Shown here piece by piece: positions 9,934-17,973 of a stretch of 64,000 nt of DNA (position 1 is the stretch's first letter; every line of letters begins with the position of its first letter). The stretch spans positions 868,001-932,000 of the forward strand of contig NZ_CP014634.1 of the NCBI RefSeq assembly GCF_001586215.1, in the 5' to 3' direction. Source of the stretch: Corynebacterium simulans. GTDB taxonomy: Bacteria; Actinomycetota; Actinomycetes; Mycobacteriales; Mycobacteriaceae. The position numbers were made by a program, and so were the translations under genes. The notes under the pieces are model-generated. The model searched no databases and had not been told where the DNA came from. It saw nothing but the letters and a program-made list of their open reading frames with translations.

Positions 9934-10587
9934 CTACACGCTTAAGCCTGCCAACCATCGCGCGTGGATGCGGTCATCGCCATTTTCTTCTGGATGGAAG
10001 CTCAAAGCGATGACGTTGTCTTCCCGTACTCCCACGACAACTGGAGTTCCGTCACTCTCAGGAACGGTGGCAATTACTTCCACCCCTGTGCCATGCGAGG
10101 TAACGATAGGCGCGCGGATGAAAGACGCCTCCACAGCCAGCTCCTCCTCATCCAAGCGCACGGGCACAGTGCGCTCTTCAGAGAAGCGCTGGTTCCCGAA
10201 TCCATTGCGGCGCACGACGACGTCAAGTACACCGAGACTCTGTTGTCCAGGCGCCGGATTCTCCAGTTCACGGGCAGAGTAAATCAGTCCGGCGCAGGTG
10301 GCAAGGACGGGCAGGCCGGCACGGATGGCATCGCGAAGCGGCTGCGCGAGCTCGAAGGCGCGAGCAAGGCGGTCGATGGTGGAAGACTCGCCGCCTGGAA
10401 GCACGATGCCATCAAGGCCATCCAATTCCCGGGGCAAGCGCACGCGGGTTACGTGTGCGCCGAGAGATTCCAGAATTGCCACGTGCTCCTCGACGCCGCC
10501 TTGCAAGGCCAGCACGCCAATCGTCAGCGCTTTGCCAGGCTTCGCCGCTTTATCCGCCTTTTCGGCCGTATCTGTCTTACCAGCCAC
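9934..10587 (-). CDS. pdxT: Pyridoxal 5'-phosphate synthase glutaminase subunit
   Basis: Glutaminase that hydrolyses glutamine and channels ammonia to PdxS for de novo PLP synthesis. The class-I amidotransferase triad is visible: Cys98 in ATCAGLI, and His198 and Glu200 in SFHPE, together with LPGGESS near residue 63. The core [14 protein letters not shown] begins at residue 22. The preceding twenty residues are a Lys/Ala-rich extension ([11 protein letters not shown]) that most PdxT proteins lack, so translation might start further in. Its 5' end overlaps the 3' end of pdxS by 11 bases, giving a coupled pdxST operon. Confidence 0.95.
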   Translation of the reverse strand: MAGKTDTAEKADKAAKPGKALTIGVLALQGGVEEHVAILESLGAHVTRVRLPRELDGLDGIVLPGGESSTIDRLARAFELAQPLRDAIRAGLPVLATCAGLIYSARELENPAPGQQSLGVLDVVVRRNGFGNQRFSEERTVPVRLDEEELAVEASFIRAPIVTSHGTGVEVIATVPESDGTPVVVGVREDNVIALSFHPEENGDDRIHARWLAGLSV

Positions 10588-11509
10588 GTTCAGCCAAACG
10601 GTGCGGAGCCGGAACGTCAGCTACGTTGATGCCTACCATCGCCTCGCCGAGACCGCGGGAAATCTTCGCCAGCTCAGCTGGCTGGTCATACAGCGTGGCC
10701 GCTTTAACGATGGCCTCCGCGCGAGCAGCCGGATTGCCAGACTTGAAGATACCGGAGCCGACGAAGACGCCCTCGGCGCCCATCTGACGGACGAGTGCGG
10801 CGTCGGCAGGCGTTGCGACACCACCGGCAACGAAGAGCACGACCGGCAGCTTACCGGTCTCTGCCACCTCTGCGACAAGGTCGTACGGAGCCTGCAGCTC
10901 CTTGGCTGCGACATAAAGCTCATCGCGATCCAGGTGCTGTAGGCGGGCAATCTCGCCACGAATGGTACGCAGGTGCTTTACTGCCTCGGAGACGTCGCCG
11001 GTACCGGCTTCGCCTTTGGAACGAATCATCGCAGCACCCTCAGTGATACGGCGCAGCGCTTCGCCCAGGTTGGTAGCACCGCAGACGAAAGGCACGTCGA
11101 AGTCCCACTTGTTGATGTGGTTGACGTAATCGGCCGGAGATAGAACCTCGGACTCGTCAATAAAGTCCACACCGAGCTCGGCCAGGATCTGCGCCTCAAC
11201 GAAGTGGCCAATACGAGACTTTGCCATCACCGGGATGGAAACCGCATCAACGATTCCCTCAATAAGGTCTGGGTCCGACATACGAGCGACGCCGCCCTGC
11301 GCGCGGATATCCGCTGGCACACGCTCCAAGGCCATGACGGCTGCAGCACCAGCATCTTCGGCGATCTTTGCCTGCTCCGGGGTAACGACATCCATGATGA
11401 CGCCGCCCTTGAGCATATCCGCAAGGCCGCGCTTGACGCGGGTGGTCGCAATCTTGGAAGTATTTTCCGTCTTATTTTCAGTCTTGTTCTCAGTCTTGTT
11501 TTCAGCCAT
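10577..11509 (-). CDS. pdxS: Pyridoxal 5'-phosphate synthase lyase subunit
   Basis: Synthase subunit that condenses ribose 5-phosphate, glyceraldehyde 3-phosphate and ammonia into PLP. Conserved stretches include [27 protein letters not shown], and [14 protein letters not shown] with the catalytic lysine. I chose ATG 11509 (310 residues) over upstream ATGs at 11545 and 11518 because those lie between the two predicted PdxR sites. The N-terminus is odd: an ENKT tetrapeptide repeated three times from a 12-bp tandem DNA repeat precedes the normal start of the fold. It lies divergent from pdxR and upstream of pdxT. Confidence 0.96.
   Translation of the reverse strand: MAENKTENKTENKTENTSKIATTRVKRGLADMLKGGVIMDVVTPEQAKIAEDAGAAAVMALERVPADIRAQGGVARMSDPDLIEGIVDAVSIPVMAKSRIGHFVEAQILAELGVDFIDESEVLSPADYVNHINKWDFDVPFVCGATNLGEALRRITEGAAMIRSKGEAGTGDVSEAVKHLRTIRGEIARLQHLDRDELYVAAKELQAPYDLVAEVAETGKLPVVLFVAGGVATPADAALVRQMGAEGVFVGSGIFKSGNPAARAEAIVKAATLYDQPAELAKISRGLGEAMVGINVADVPAPHRLAERGW
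11459..11503 (-). repeat. 12-bp tandem repeat encoding ENKT at the PdxS N-terminus
   Basis: Three consecutive 12-bp units (consensus GARAAYAAGACK) plus a partial fourth encode [15 protein letters not shown] just after the pdxS start. The unit is a multiple of three, so copy-number change would alter only the length of the N-terminal tail, not the frame. Confidence 0.85.
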
Positions 11510-11528
11510 GCGGATCATCGAACCGCAT

Positions 11529-11579
11529 AAAGTGGTCCACAACAAGGTCCAATCTAAGCCAATTGAATTAGACCACTTT
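11529..11579. promoter_or_regulatory. Probable PdxR operator pair between pdxS and pdxR
   Basis: Two copies of an AAAGTGGTC-type motif face each other: AAAGTGGTCCA at 11529-11539 on the plus strand and AAAGTGGTCTA on the minus strand at 11569-11579. From memory, the motif reported for C. glutamicum PdxR resembles AAAGTGG-W-CTA, and both copies fit. Their centres are 40 bp apart, close to four helical turns, and lie in the only gap between the divergent genes, as expected for control of pdxST and autoregulation. Confidence 0.72.
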
Positions 11580-11590
11580 AAGATGAGGGT

Positions 11591-12907
11591 ATGAATTTAG
11601 GCCTCGACCCGGACGATTCGCGGACGCTGCCCGTGCAGATTGCGGCAGCCATCCGCGAAATGGTTGCCACTGGCACACTGTTGCCAGGCGAGCAGATAGA
11701 TTCAACCCGTACCTTATCGGCGCAGCTAGGCGTCTCGCGCGGAACTGTGGTAACCGCTTTCGATCAACTCATCGCCGAGGGCTACCTCGTCGCAAGCACA
11801 GGCTCCGGAACCCGTATCAATCCTCGTCTACACCCCACCAAATCCCCCACGGTCGCCCCGAAATCGCACACCCCACCACCCCTCAACCGGGTGGAGCTAA
11901 CCCCCGGTCTACCCGATACAACGAGCCTTATCACCCCCGAATGGCGCGCCGCCTGGCGCGACGCCGCCGCGCTTGCCGCGGCTCCCCAACTCCCCCAAGA
12001 AATCGCCCACCACCTCCGCCACATGCGCGGCCTTGCAGTAGATCCGGATAGCATCCTCGTTACCGCCGGCGTGCGTGAGGGGCTTGCGTTGTTATTGCGG
12101 GGCGTCGCCAAGCAGCTGCGTATTGGCGTGGAATCGCCGGGTTATCCCAGTCTGCGCAAGGTACCGGAGGCTTTAGGCCATACCCTCGTGGAAGTACCTA
12201 CCGATTCAGAGGGTGTGCGTGTTCCGCTAACGGATCTGGACGCGCTCATCGTCACTCCAAGCCATCAATATCCGTACGGCGATTCCCTCTCGGCTGCTCG
12301 TCGAACGGAGCTGGTGCGGTGGGCACGGGAGACGGGAGTACTCATCATTGAGGACGATTTCGACTCCGAACTGCGTTATGTGGGCCAACCTTTGCCCGCG
12401 CTGACTGCCCTCGAGCCCGAGCACACGGCGCTGTTGGGCACGTTTAGCTCGGTGATCTCCCCGACCATCGCTTGTGGATATCTCGTCGTCCCGGAGCACC
12501 TGCGCGAGCCGCTGGTGCAGCAGCGGCAGCTTTTTGGGCAGCCCGTGAGTTCTATTACCCAAGATGCGTTGGCGGGGTTTATGGCCAGCGGTGCGCTGCG
12601 CCGTCACACCGGCAAAATGCGCCGCGCTTACCGACGCCGCCGTGACCTAGTCACCGCCACCTTCCGCACGCTACCTGGCGTCGAGCTGCTGCCGATTCGC
12701 GGTGGTCTGCACGCTGTGTTGCTCTGCGAACGCCCAGCGGCAGCGGTGGTCGCACGGGCAGCGGAACAGGGAATCGGACTTACTGCACTAGCTGATTACT
12801 GGGGCGGAGAGGAAGCACCAAACGGAGTCGTATTGGGCTTTGGCCACCTCAGCGACTTGGAATTGGCGCTAGCACTCGCTGCGGTCGCAGAAGCCGCATC
12901 TCTTTAA
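11591..12907 (+). CDS. pdxR: PdxR-like MocR-family regulator of PLP synthesis
   Basis: 438-residue GntR/MocR regulator. The N-terminal winged helix (about residues 10-75) includes [24 protein letters not shown]. The remainder is a type-I aminotransferase-like domain, with [22 protein letters not shown] and [10 protein letters not shown] in the usual order. In most MocR proteins a lysine in GTFSK binds PLP; here the equivalent segment reads [16 protein letters not shown], with Ser for Lys and no Arg before GY. The effector domain may therefore not form the usual internal aldimine. Divergence from pdxST and the paired operators make PdxR the likely identity. Confidence 0.87.
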   Translation: MNLGLDPDDSRTLPVQIAAAIREMVATGTLLPGEQIDSTRTLSAQLGVSRGTVVTAFDQLIAEGYLVASTGSGTRINPRLHPTKSPTVAPKSHTPPPLNRVELTPGLPDTTSLITPEWRAAWRDAAALAAAPQLPQEIAHHLRHMRGLAVDPDSILVTAGVREGLALLLRGVAKQLRIGVESPGYPSLRKVPEALGHTLVEVPTDSEGVRVPLTDLDALIVTPSHQYPYGDSLSAARRTELVRWARETGVLIIEDDFDSELRYVGQPLPALTALEPEHTALLGTFSSVISPTIACGYLVVPEHLREPLVQQRQLFGQPVSSITQDALAGFMASGALRRHTGKMRRAYRRRRDLVTATFRTLPGVELLPIRGGLHAVLLCERPAAAVVARAAEQGIGLTALADYWGGEEAPNGVVLGFGHLSDLELALALAAVAEAASL

Positions 12908-13004
12908 TGGGTAGTAACTCGCACTGACTGCGCACTCATGCGCATGCGCAGCCAAGCCGCCTACAAGCATGCCCGGCGACACTGAGCTGCGTCCGGGAAA
13001 GCCA

Positions 13005-13032
13005 AAAGGGCCACGCAAAAGCGTGACCCTTT
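13005..13032. terminator. Hairpin between convergent pdxR and the SPFH gene
   Basis: 12-bp arms (AAAGGGCCACGC / GCGTGACCCTTT) with one C-A mismatch and an AAAA loop. A and T runs at the two ends let it work in both directions for the converging genes. Confidence 0.75.
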
Positions 13033-13071
13033 AGTTGCTGCGCTAACGGTTTACTGCGGCTGCCTAGGACG

Positions 13072-13911
13072 TTACTTATCCTCAGCCTTTTTAGCGCCGG
13101 CTAGCTGCGAGAAGTTCTCGTTGAAATCCTTAAATCCCTTCGAGAAGGTGCCGAGGCTGTCCATGAAGCCGCCCATGATGTCCATCGGCAGTGGGAAGAC
13201 GATGGTGGAGTTCTGGTCTGCGCCTAACTCCAGCACCGTCTGCAGGTAACGCAGCTGCAAAGCTGCCGGAGCCTTACCCAGCTCCTCCGCGGCTTCTCGC
13301 AGCTCGCGGGAAGACTGCAACTCGCCGTGTGCGGAGATGACCTTGGCGCGACGCTCACGCTCGGCTTCTGCCTCGCGGGCAAGGGCACGCTGCATCATTT
13401 CTGGGATTTCCACGTCCTTGATCTCCACGATGCGGGTGATAACGCCCCAGCGCTCGGTCTGGCCGTTGATGATATTCGCAAGATCCTCGTTGAGTTCTTC
13501 GCGGTGTGCGAGGAGATCATCGAGATCCGCGCGGCCCAGCAGGCTACGCAGAGTCGTCTGCGCGATTTGCGAAGTAGCGACGGCGTAGTTTTCCACTTCC
13601 AGCACGGCCTTGAGGGAATCCGTCACTTCGAACATGACCACGGCGTTCACGCGCACGGAGACGTTGTCCTTGGTAATGATTTCCTGTGGAGGGATGGTAA
13701 GAGTCACCACGCGCTGGTCCACGCGCTCGAGCTTATCGATGCCCGGCCACATAAAATGCAGGCCTGGCTCCATGAGCGGACGCAGATGGCCGAATCGGAA
13801 GGCCACTCCGCGCTCGTACTGTTTGATGACTTTCAGCGAGTACATCAAAAAGACGATGATGAGCGCGACGATGATGCCGATGACGATCGGCCAGAAAACG
13901 AGTGCTGACAT
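13072..13911 (-). CDS. SPFH/band-7 (slipin-like) membrane protein
   Basis: 279-residue stomatin-type protein. An N-terminal membrane anchor (about residues 7-27, VIGIIVALIIVFLMYSL) is followed by the band-7 domain: QYERGVAFRFGHL, MWPGIDKLERVDQRV, TKDNVSVRVNAVVMFEV. An AREAEAERERRAKVI helix typical of slipins follows, then a C-terminal tail. Members scaffold membrane microdomains and regulate proteases or channels. Its start overlaps the stop of the upstream four-cysteine membrane protein by one base (TAATG), and that gene in turn follows the nitric oxide reductase, so it is the last gene of the operon. Its role there is unknown. Confidence 0.9.
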   Translation of the reverse strand: MSALVFWPIVIGIIVALIIVFLMYSLKVIKQYERGVAFRFGHLRPLMEPGLHFMWPGIDKLERVDQRVVTLTIPPQEIITKDNVSVRVNAVVMFEVTDSLKAVLEVENYAVATSQIAQTTLRSLLGRADLDDLLAHREELNEDLANIINGQTERWGVITRIVEIKDVEIPEMMQRALAREAEAERERRAKVISAHGELQSSRELREAAEELGKAPAALQLRYLQTVLELGADQNSTIVFPLPMDIMGGFMDSLGTFSKGFKDFNENFSQLAGAKKAEDK

Positions 13912-14558
13912 TAGCTAGCTTCTTCCTTCTTGCGTTCCGAGCGATAACGGCTGGACTTGCCGTACTTCGAACCATAGCGGTCGATTTGGGCGGCCAGCTC
14001 GGCTTCACGGTTGTCCATTTCGGGGACGACGATCTGCGGCGCATTCGATGGCGTATTCCACAGGTGGCGTGCCAACGGATAGACACCGAGACCGGTAATC
14101 ACCAAGACGGTGGCAAGGGTGATAAGCACCTCGGACAGCGAGTGGTTGGTAATTAGGGACGACAGCGGAAGCAGGTAGCCCATGGCGGCCACCGCGAGGG
14201 CAATGCCGCGGTGGAAACGACCAGAGTCGGAGTGTGGCCATGGGTCGAGCTGCCGGGTGACTTCCCTGCCATGGTGGGAGACCGTGCAGGCATCCTTTAC
14301 TGGGCAGGTATTGCACACCGTGGGGTTGGCACGGTAACGCATGACGCGGTTTTCCGGGTCAAAGCTCGACGGCCAAAGCCACTGATCTTCAGGGCACTGC
14401 CAGGCGTCGTGTTCCTCCAAGTAGCGGAAAGTGCCAGCGCGGTTAGCCATGGTGCGGTTGGCGGTTTGCTTCGCCATTGCATCAAAGCCCCACGCTACGA
14501 CCAGCAGAAACAGGCCGTAGCACACCGCCAGGAGGGTAAAGATTCCTGGAGCTTGCAT
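13911..14558 (-). CDS. Uncharacterised membrane protein with a C-x26-C-x2-C-x5-C cluster
   Basis: 215 residues, not assigned to a family. There is an N-terminal hydrophobic segment (about 5-24), a soluble loop, and two further hydrophobic stretches (about 119-135 and 141-160). The loop carries Cys55, Cys82, Cys85 and Cys91 (WQCPEDQ, then CNTCPVKDACTVSHHGREV). This spacing is compatible with a zinc ribbon or Fe-S site and resembles the CxxC-x5-C motif near the end of some transposases, although no other transposase feature is present. It starts 9 bases after the nitric oxide reductase stop and is coupled to the SPFH gene, suggesting a function in the same pathway. Confidence 0.75.
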   Translation of the reverse strand: MQAPGIFTLLAVCYGLFLLVVAWGFDAMAKQTANRTMANRAGTFRYLEEHDAWQCPEDQWLWPSSFDPENRVMRYRANPTVCNTCPVKDACTVSHHGREVTRQLDPWPHSDSGRFHRGIALAVAAMGYLLPLSSLITNHSLSEVLITLATVLVITGLGVYPLARHLWNTPSNAPQIVVPEMDNREAELAAQIDRYGSKYGKSSRYRSERKKEEAS

Positions 14559-14567
14559 TATGTGTCC

Positions 14568-17216
14568 CTACTTCTTCCGATCCGGTTTATTCTGATTTGG
14601 CTTTTTCTGGCCAGGATTACCGTCCGCCCGCTTGTCGGAGCGGTAGGTGCCGCCCCACTTGGTGCGCGATTCGAACTCTGGGTCCTGTGGGCCAGAAGCT
14701 GCAGAATCGCCGCGGCCCGAGTCAGGGGCTTGCTCTTCGACGAAGGCGCCACGCTCGTCAATGTAGCCATAGCGGCGGCCTGCCACGCGTCCGGTGCTGT
14801 ACGCGCCGTCGCGGGTATCCACACGACCCTTTCCGCCGGAGACAAGGCCGACGCTGGAGGCAGCGCCCGCGACGGGCACCTCGCCGGCGTGATCGTCGTC
14901 GTCAGGCGCGATGATGCTAAACAGCGGATCCTTCGGGTGCTCTTCGATGGTTGGGATTTCCTTGTTAAACAGCACGCCCTTGAGCGCCATCCATAGGAAC
15001 GGGATGATGCCGGCTAAGAACATGACGTCGCCAGGCATGCGCAGCCACTCCATGATGAAGTTGCCGGGCTCGGTGATATAGCCCAGGGAACGGGCCTCGA
15101 CGTAGCCGGTGGCCACGGATTCGTAAAGCTGCATGACACCAAGTGGCAGCAAGGAGATAACGACCATCCACAAAAGGCCAATGTTTTGCAGCCAGAATGA
15201 CCAGGCCATGGCCTTTTCAGACCACTTTTCCTTCGGGATTAGGTAGCGCAGCGCGAATACGGACAGGCCAACAGCCAGGAAGCCGTATACGCCCATCATT
15301 GCGCCGTGTGCGTGGTTTGCGGTCAGCGCGGTACCGATCTCGTAATAAGAGACGATCGGCAGGTTGACTAGGAAGCCAAAGATGCCGGCGCCCAAGAAGT
15401 TCCAGAAGCCAACTGCAACCAGGAACATAACTGCCCAGCGGTGTGGGAATGGGCGTTCGCCGGAGGCGCGCTGACGGGAACCGAGCTGCATGAAGGTCCA
15501 AGCCTCAACGGTCAGCAGGGTCAGCGGCACGACCTCGGCAGCAGAGAAGAAAGCGCCAAGTGCCATGTGCTCAACCGGGGTACCGGAGAAGTACAGGTGG
15601 TGCATAGTGCCCAAAACGCCACCGGTGGAGTACAAAATAATGTCCAAGAAGATGATGCCGAGGGCGATCTTCTCGCGGATGACGCCGAGAAGCACGAAGA
15701 CATAGGCCACCATCACGGTGGTAAACAGCTCGAGGAAGTCCTCCACCCACAGGTGGACGACCCAGAAGCGCCAGAACTCGGCAACAGAGATATGGGTCTC
15801 GGAGCCAGCCAGGTTACCCACTGCATAGAAAGCAGGGATGGCGATGCCGGCGTAGAAGAACAGCCACGGCATATTGGACTTGTGTTCGTACTTCAGGCGG
15901 CCGCGCAGCTGGCGGAAGATGATGCCAATCCAGACAAACATGCCCACAGTGAGCAGAATCTGGAAGAAGCGCGGCAGGTCAAGGAACTCCCACTGCTGGG
16001 AGAACAGGGTGCCTTCCTTGATGTAGCCCATGGTGGACAGCCACTCGAAGGCCATGGAGCCAAAGACCACAAACGCGATGGCACCGAGCAGGAACCAAAC
16101 CAGCCAGTGCTGCTTCTTCGGTTCCTTCTTGCCTACAAAAGAGGCCAAGAAAATACCGGCAGCAAGCAGGCCGCCTGCAGTCCATAGCAGCGACAGCTGG
16201 AGGTGCCAGGTACGCGAGACGTTATACGGCAGGATTTCCTGCAATGGGATACCGAAGAAGCCGGTTAACTCCGTGCGGTAGTGCTGCGAGGCTGCACCCA
16301 GGAGCGCCTGGATGAGGAAGAGCAAAGCAATGACAAGGACAAACCATGCCACGACCTTCTGCGACTTGCTAAGACCTACCTCGCCCGGCTGGGTGAAGTC
16401 GAGGTTTGGCGCCTCTTCTGCGTGCCAACCAATGGACTTAGACCAGCGGCCATAAATCGCGAAGATAAGGCCGGTACCGCCGATCAGCGCGATGAGCGAG
16501 AGCACAGACCAGACCACGAGGTCTGCGGTCGGGCCGTTATCCACGCGTGGCTCAGCCGGCCAGTTGTTGGTATAGGAGTAATCGTGGCCCGGGCGCTCCG
16601 CAGCGGAAGCCCAAGAGGTCCAACCGAAGAAACCAACAAGGTTGTTGATCTGCTTTTTGTCTGTAATGAACTCAGATGGAAGTCCCTTGTTATGCGAGTC
16701 TTCGCCAAAGTACTTCGCGTAGTAGTCCTTGTTGGACTCGAAAGCGGCGATTTGGTTATCGGTCCACTTCAGTACACCAGTTGCTTCGTCATAGCGGTTG
16801 GTACGGAACTCCTGCTGGACTGCTTCTTCTGGAGTCGCGTCTGAGGAGATGAAATCGGGATAACCGTTGGCGTCGTTAAGCTCGCGTGCCTTATCCAAAG
16901 ACATGCGGAGGTATTCCGCCGTGTAGTCAGGGCCTAAGTAGGCGCCGTGTCCCATGACGGAGCCGTATTGCTGCAGGCCGCGGGTTTGGTAGAGAGCCTG
17001 ACCGTTCAGAATCTCATCCTTGGTCAGGATGGTCTCACCGGTGGTTTCGGAAACAATCTTTTCCGGAAGAGGCATAGACGCGTTGTAAGTGCGGTACGCC
17101 AAAAAACCCATGACTAGAAAGCCAAAGATCATGACTAGGGCGACGCCCTGCACCCACACGCTGCTGAGCTTAAGGACCGGCTTGCGGCGGTCCTCGTGGC
17201 TAGTAGTGGTGGACAT
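14568..17216 (-). CDS. norB: Quinol-dependent nitric oxide reductase (qNOR/NorZ type)
   Basis: Integral membrane enzyme of the heme-copper oxidase superfamily that reduces NO to N2O with quinol as donor. The fused N-terminal periplasmic domain (GQALYQTRGLQQYGSVMGHGAYLGPDYTAEYL split over about residues 65-100) followed by about 14 membrane helices marks the single-subunit type. Heme/FeB ligand regions are seen in WVVHLWVEDFLE, GTMHHLYFSGTP and ANHAHGAMMGVYG. ATG 17216 is chosen because AGGAAA precedes it; the frame extends to 17291 without a good site. At 882 residues it carries a hydrophilic, Lys/Pro/Asn-rich C-terminal extension of about 110 residues beyond the usual end. It probably detoxifies NO, since no nitrite reductase is visible nearby. 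Confidence 0.93.
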   Translation of the reverse strand: MSTTTSHEDRRKPVLKLSSVWVQGVALVMIFGFLVMGFLAYRTYNASMPLPEKIVSETTGETILTKDEILNGQALYQTRGLQQYGSVMGHGAYLGPDYTAEYLRMSLDKARELNDANGYPDFISSDATPEEAVQQEFRTNRYDEATGVLKWTDNQIAAFESNKDYYAKYFGEDSHNKGLPSEFITDKKQINNLVGFFGWTSWASAAERPGHDYSYTNNWPAEPRVDNGPTADLVVWSVLSLIALIGGTGLIFAIYGRWSKSIGWHAEEAPNLDFTQPGEVGLSKSQKVVAWFVLVIALLFLIQALLGAASQHYRTELTGFFGIPLQEILPYNVSRTWHLQLSLLWTAGGLLAAGIFLASFVGKKEPKKQHWLVWFLLGAIAFVVFGSMAFEWLSTMGYIKEGTLFSQQWEFLDLPRFFQILLTVGMFVWIGIIFRQLRGRLKYEHKSNMPWLFFYAGIAIPAFYAVGNLAGSETHISVAEFWRFWVVHLWVEDFLELFTTVMVAYVFVLLGVIREKIALGIIFLDIILYSTGGVLGTMHHLYFSGTPVEHMALGAFFSAAEVVPLTLLTVEAWTFMQLGSRQRASGERPFPHRWAVMFLVAVGFWNFLGAGIFGFLVNLPIVSYYEIGTALTANHAHGAMMGVYGFLAVGLSVFALRYLIPKEKWSEKAMAWSFWLQNIGLLWMVVISLLPLGVMQLYESVATGYVEARSLGYITEPGNFIMEWLRMPGDVMFLAGIIPFLWMALKGVLFNKEIPTIEEHPKDPLFSIIAPDDDDHAGEVPVAGAASSVGLVSGGKGRVDTRDGAYSTGRVAGRRYGYIDERGAFVEEQAPDSGRGDSAASGPQDPEFESRTKWGGTYRSDKRADGNPGQKKPNQNKPDRKK

Positions 17217-17620
17217 ATATTTTCCTGTCTTCTCAATGTGCTGACGCTTAGGCTGCGCGCCAAGGTGTCCCGAGTCAGAAGGCACCCACACCGATTATGG
17301 ACGGAAAAACTAGAGTTAAATAGCTGGGCACGCGCCCACCTTCCCCAAAGGCGGTCATACGGAAGGTTGACATCCGCCAATAGCTAGACCATTCCCCCCA
17401 TTGCTGACTTTCAGCTAATTTTTATATCTCCCCAAGCGAAACGCAATAATGCACGTCGACCGCACCTCCCGATTCGCTTTATCTTTAAAGCGATTTCCCA
17501 ACGATGTTAATTCGATCACCATTTGCAAAGCGCTACAAAAATCAGAGTACATACAGGCTAACGCCACCAACCCCAGCCTCGAAAGTTGTTTAATTCGGAT
17601 TTTGTCGTATTATTTTAAGC
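17217..17620. other. 404-bp intergenic region upstream of norB
   Basis: AT-richer than its surroundings and without a credible gene. It must hold the norB promoter (minus strand) and that of the small membrane protein (plus strand). I saw no convincing palindrome for a known NO sensor, and no RNA gene. Confidence 0.6.
17587..17613 (+). promoter_or_regulatory. Candidate leaderless promoter for the small membrane protein
   Basis: TTGTTT (17587-17592) and TATTAT (17608-17613) are separated by 15 bases, a little short. The -10 hexamer ends seven bases before the ATG at 17621 and there is no ribosome-binding site, so the transcript would begin at the start codon. Confidence 0.4.
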
Positions 17621-17830
17621 ATGACTTTCGCAGAGCACACCAAGCGCAACTGGCTAATCACCCTCTTTGCCACCATCTTCCTTGCGGCGATTGTTTCGAT
17701 GATTTTTCTGAACGACCCACACCAAACCGTCACGGTCGCAATGGTCTTCATTGCGGCTGCCTTACTACTCTTCGGCGGAATCCTAGGCGGCTGGTACCTC
17801 ATCCATCAGCGCGCGGGCTCCCAAAAATAG
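17621..17830 (+). CDS. Small two-helix membrane protein, function unknown
   Basis: 69 residues with a short charged N-terminus and two hydrophobic segments (about 12-30 and 37-62, the second containing LLLFGGILGGWYLIH). I do not recognise a family. Reality as a gene is supported by a -10-like TATTAT placed for leaderless transcription and by a perfect terminator hairpin just after the stop. It is divergent from norB, sharing its 404-bp upstream region. A role in NO or respiratory stress is only suggested by position. Confidence 0.6.
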   Translation: MTFAEHTKRNWLITLFATIFLAAIVSMIFLNDPHQTVTVAMVFIAAALLLFGGILGGWYLIHQRAGSQK

Positions 17831-17856
17831 ACACGCGCTAAACTCACACCGCGACT

Positions 17857-17881
17857 AGCGGTCGGCTACCTGCCGACCGCT
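17857..17881 (+). terminator. Rho-independent terminator before metY
   Basis: Perfect 10-bp stem (AGCGGTCGGC / GCCGACCGCT) with a 5-nt loop, followed by TTGTCTGTTTTT. It ends the small membrane protein transcript and insulates metY. Confidence 0.88.
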
Positions 17882-17973
17882 TTGTCTGTTTTTATTCATT
17901 TCACTTGCTGGGCAAACGTCAAATTTTCTCCACATCCATGCCCATTATGAACCGCTTGGTCTAGTCTTTGCTC

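Noticed and set aside
14151..14310. CxxC-x5-C motif in the membrane protein after norB as a transposase fragment
   Set aside because: No DDE catalytic region, inverted repeats or target duplication; the gene is intact, has membrane helices and is coupled to its neighbours.
17875..17887. GAC-N6-GTCT as a McbR site upstream of metY
   Set aside because: It falls inside the perfect terminator hairpin and has only a partial consensus match.
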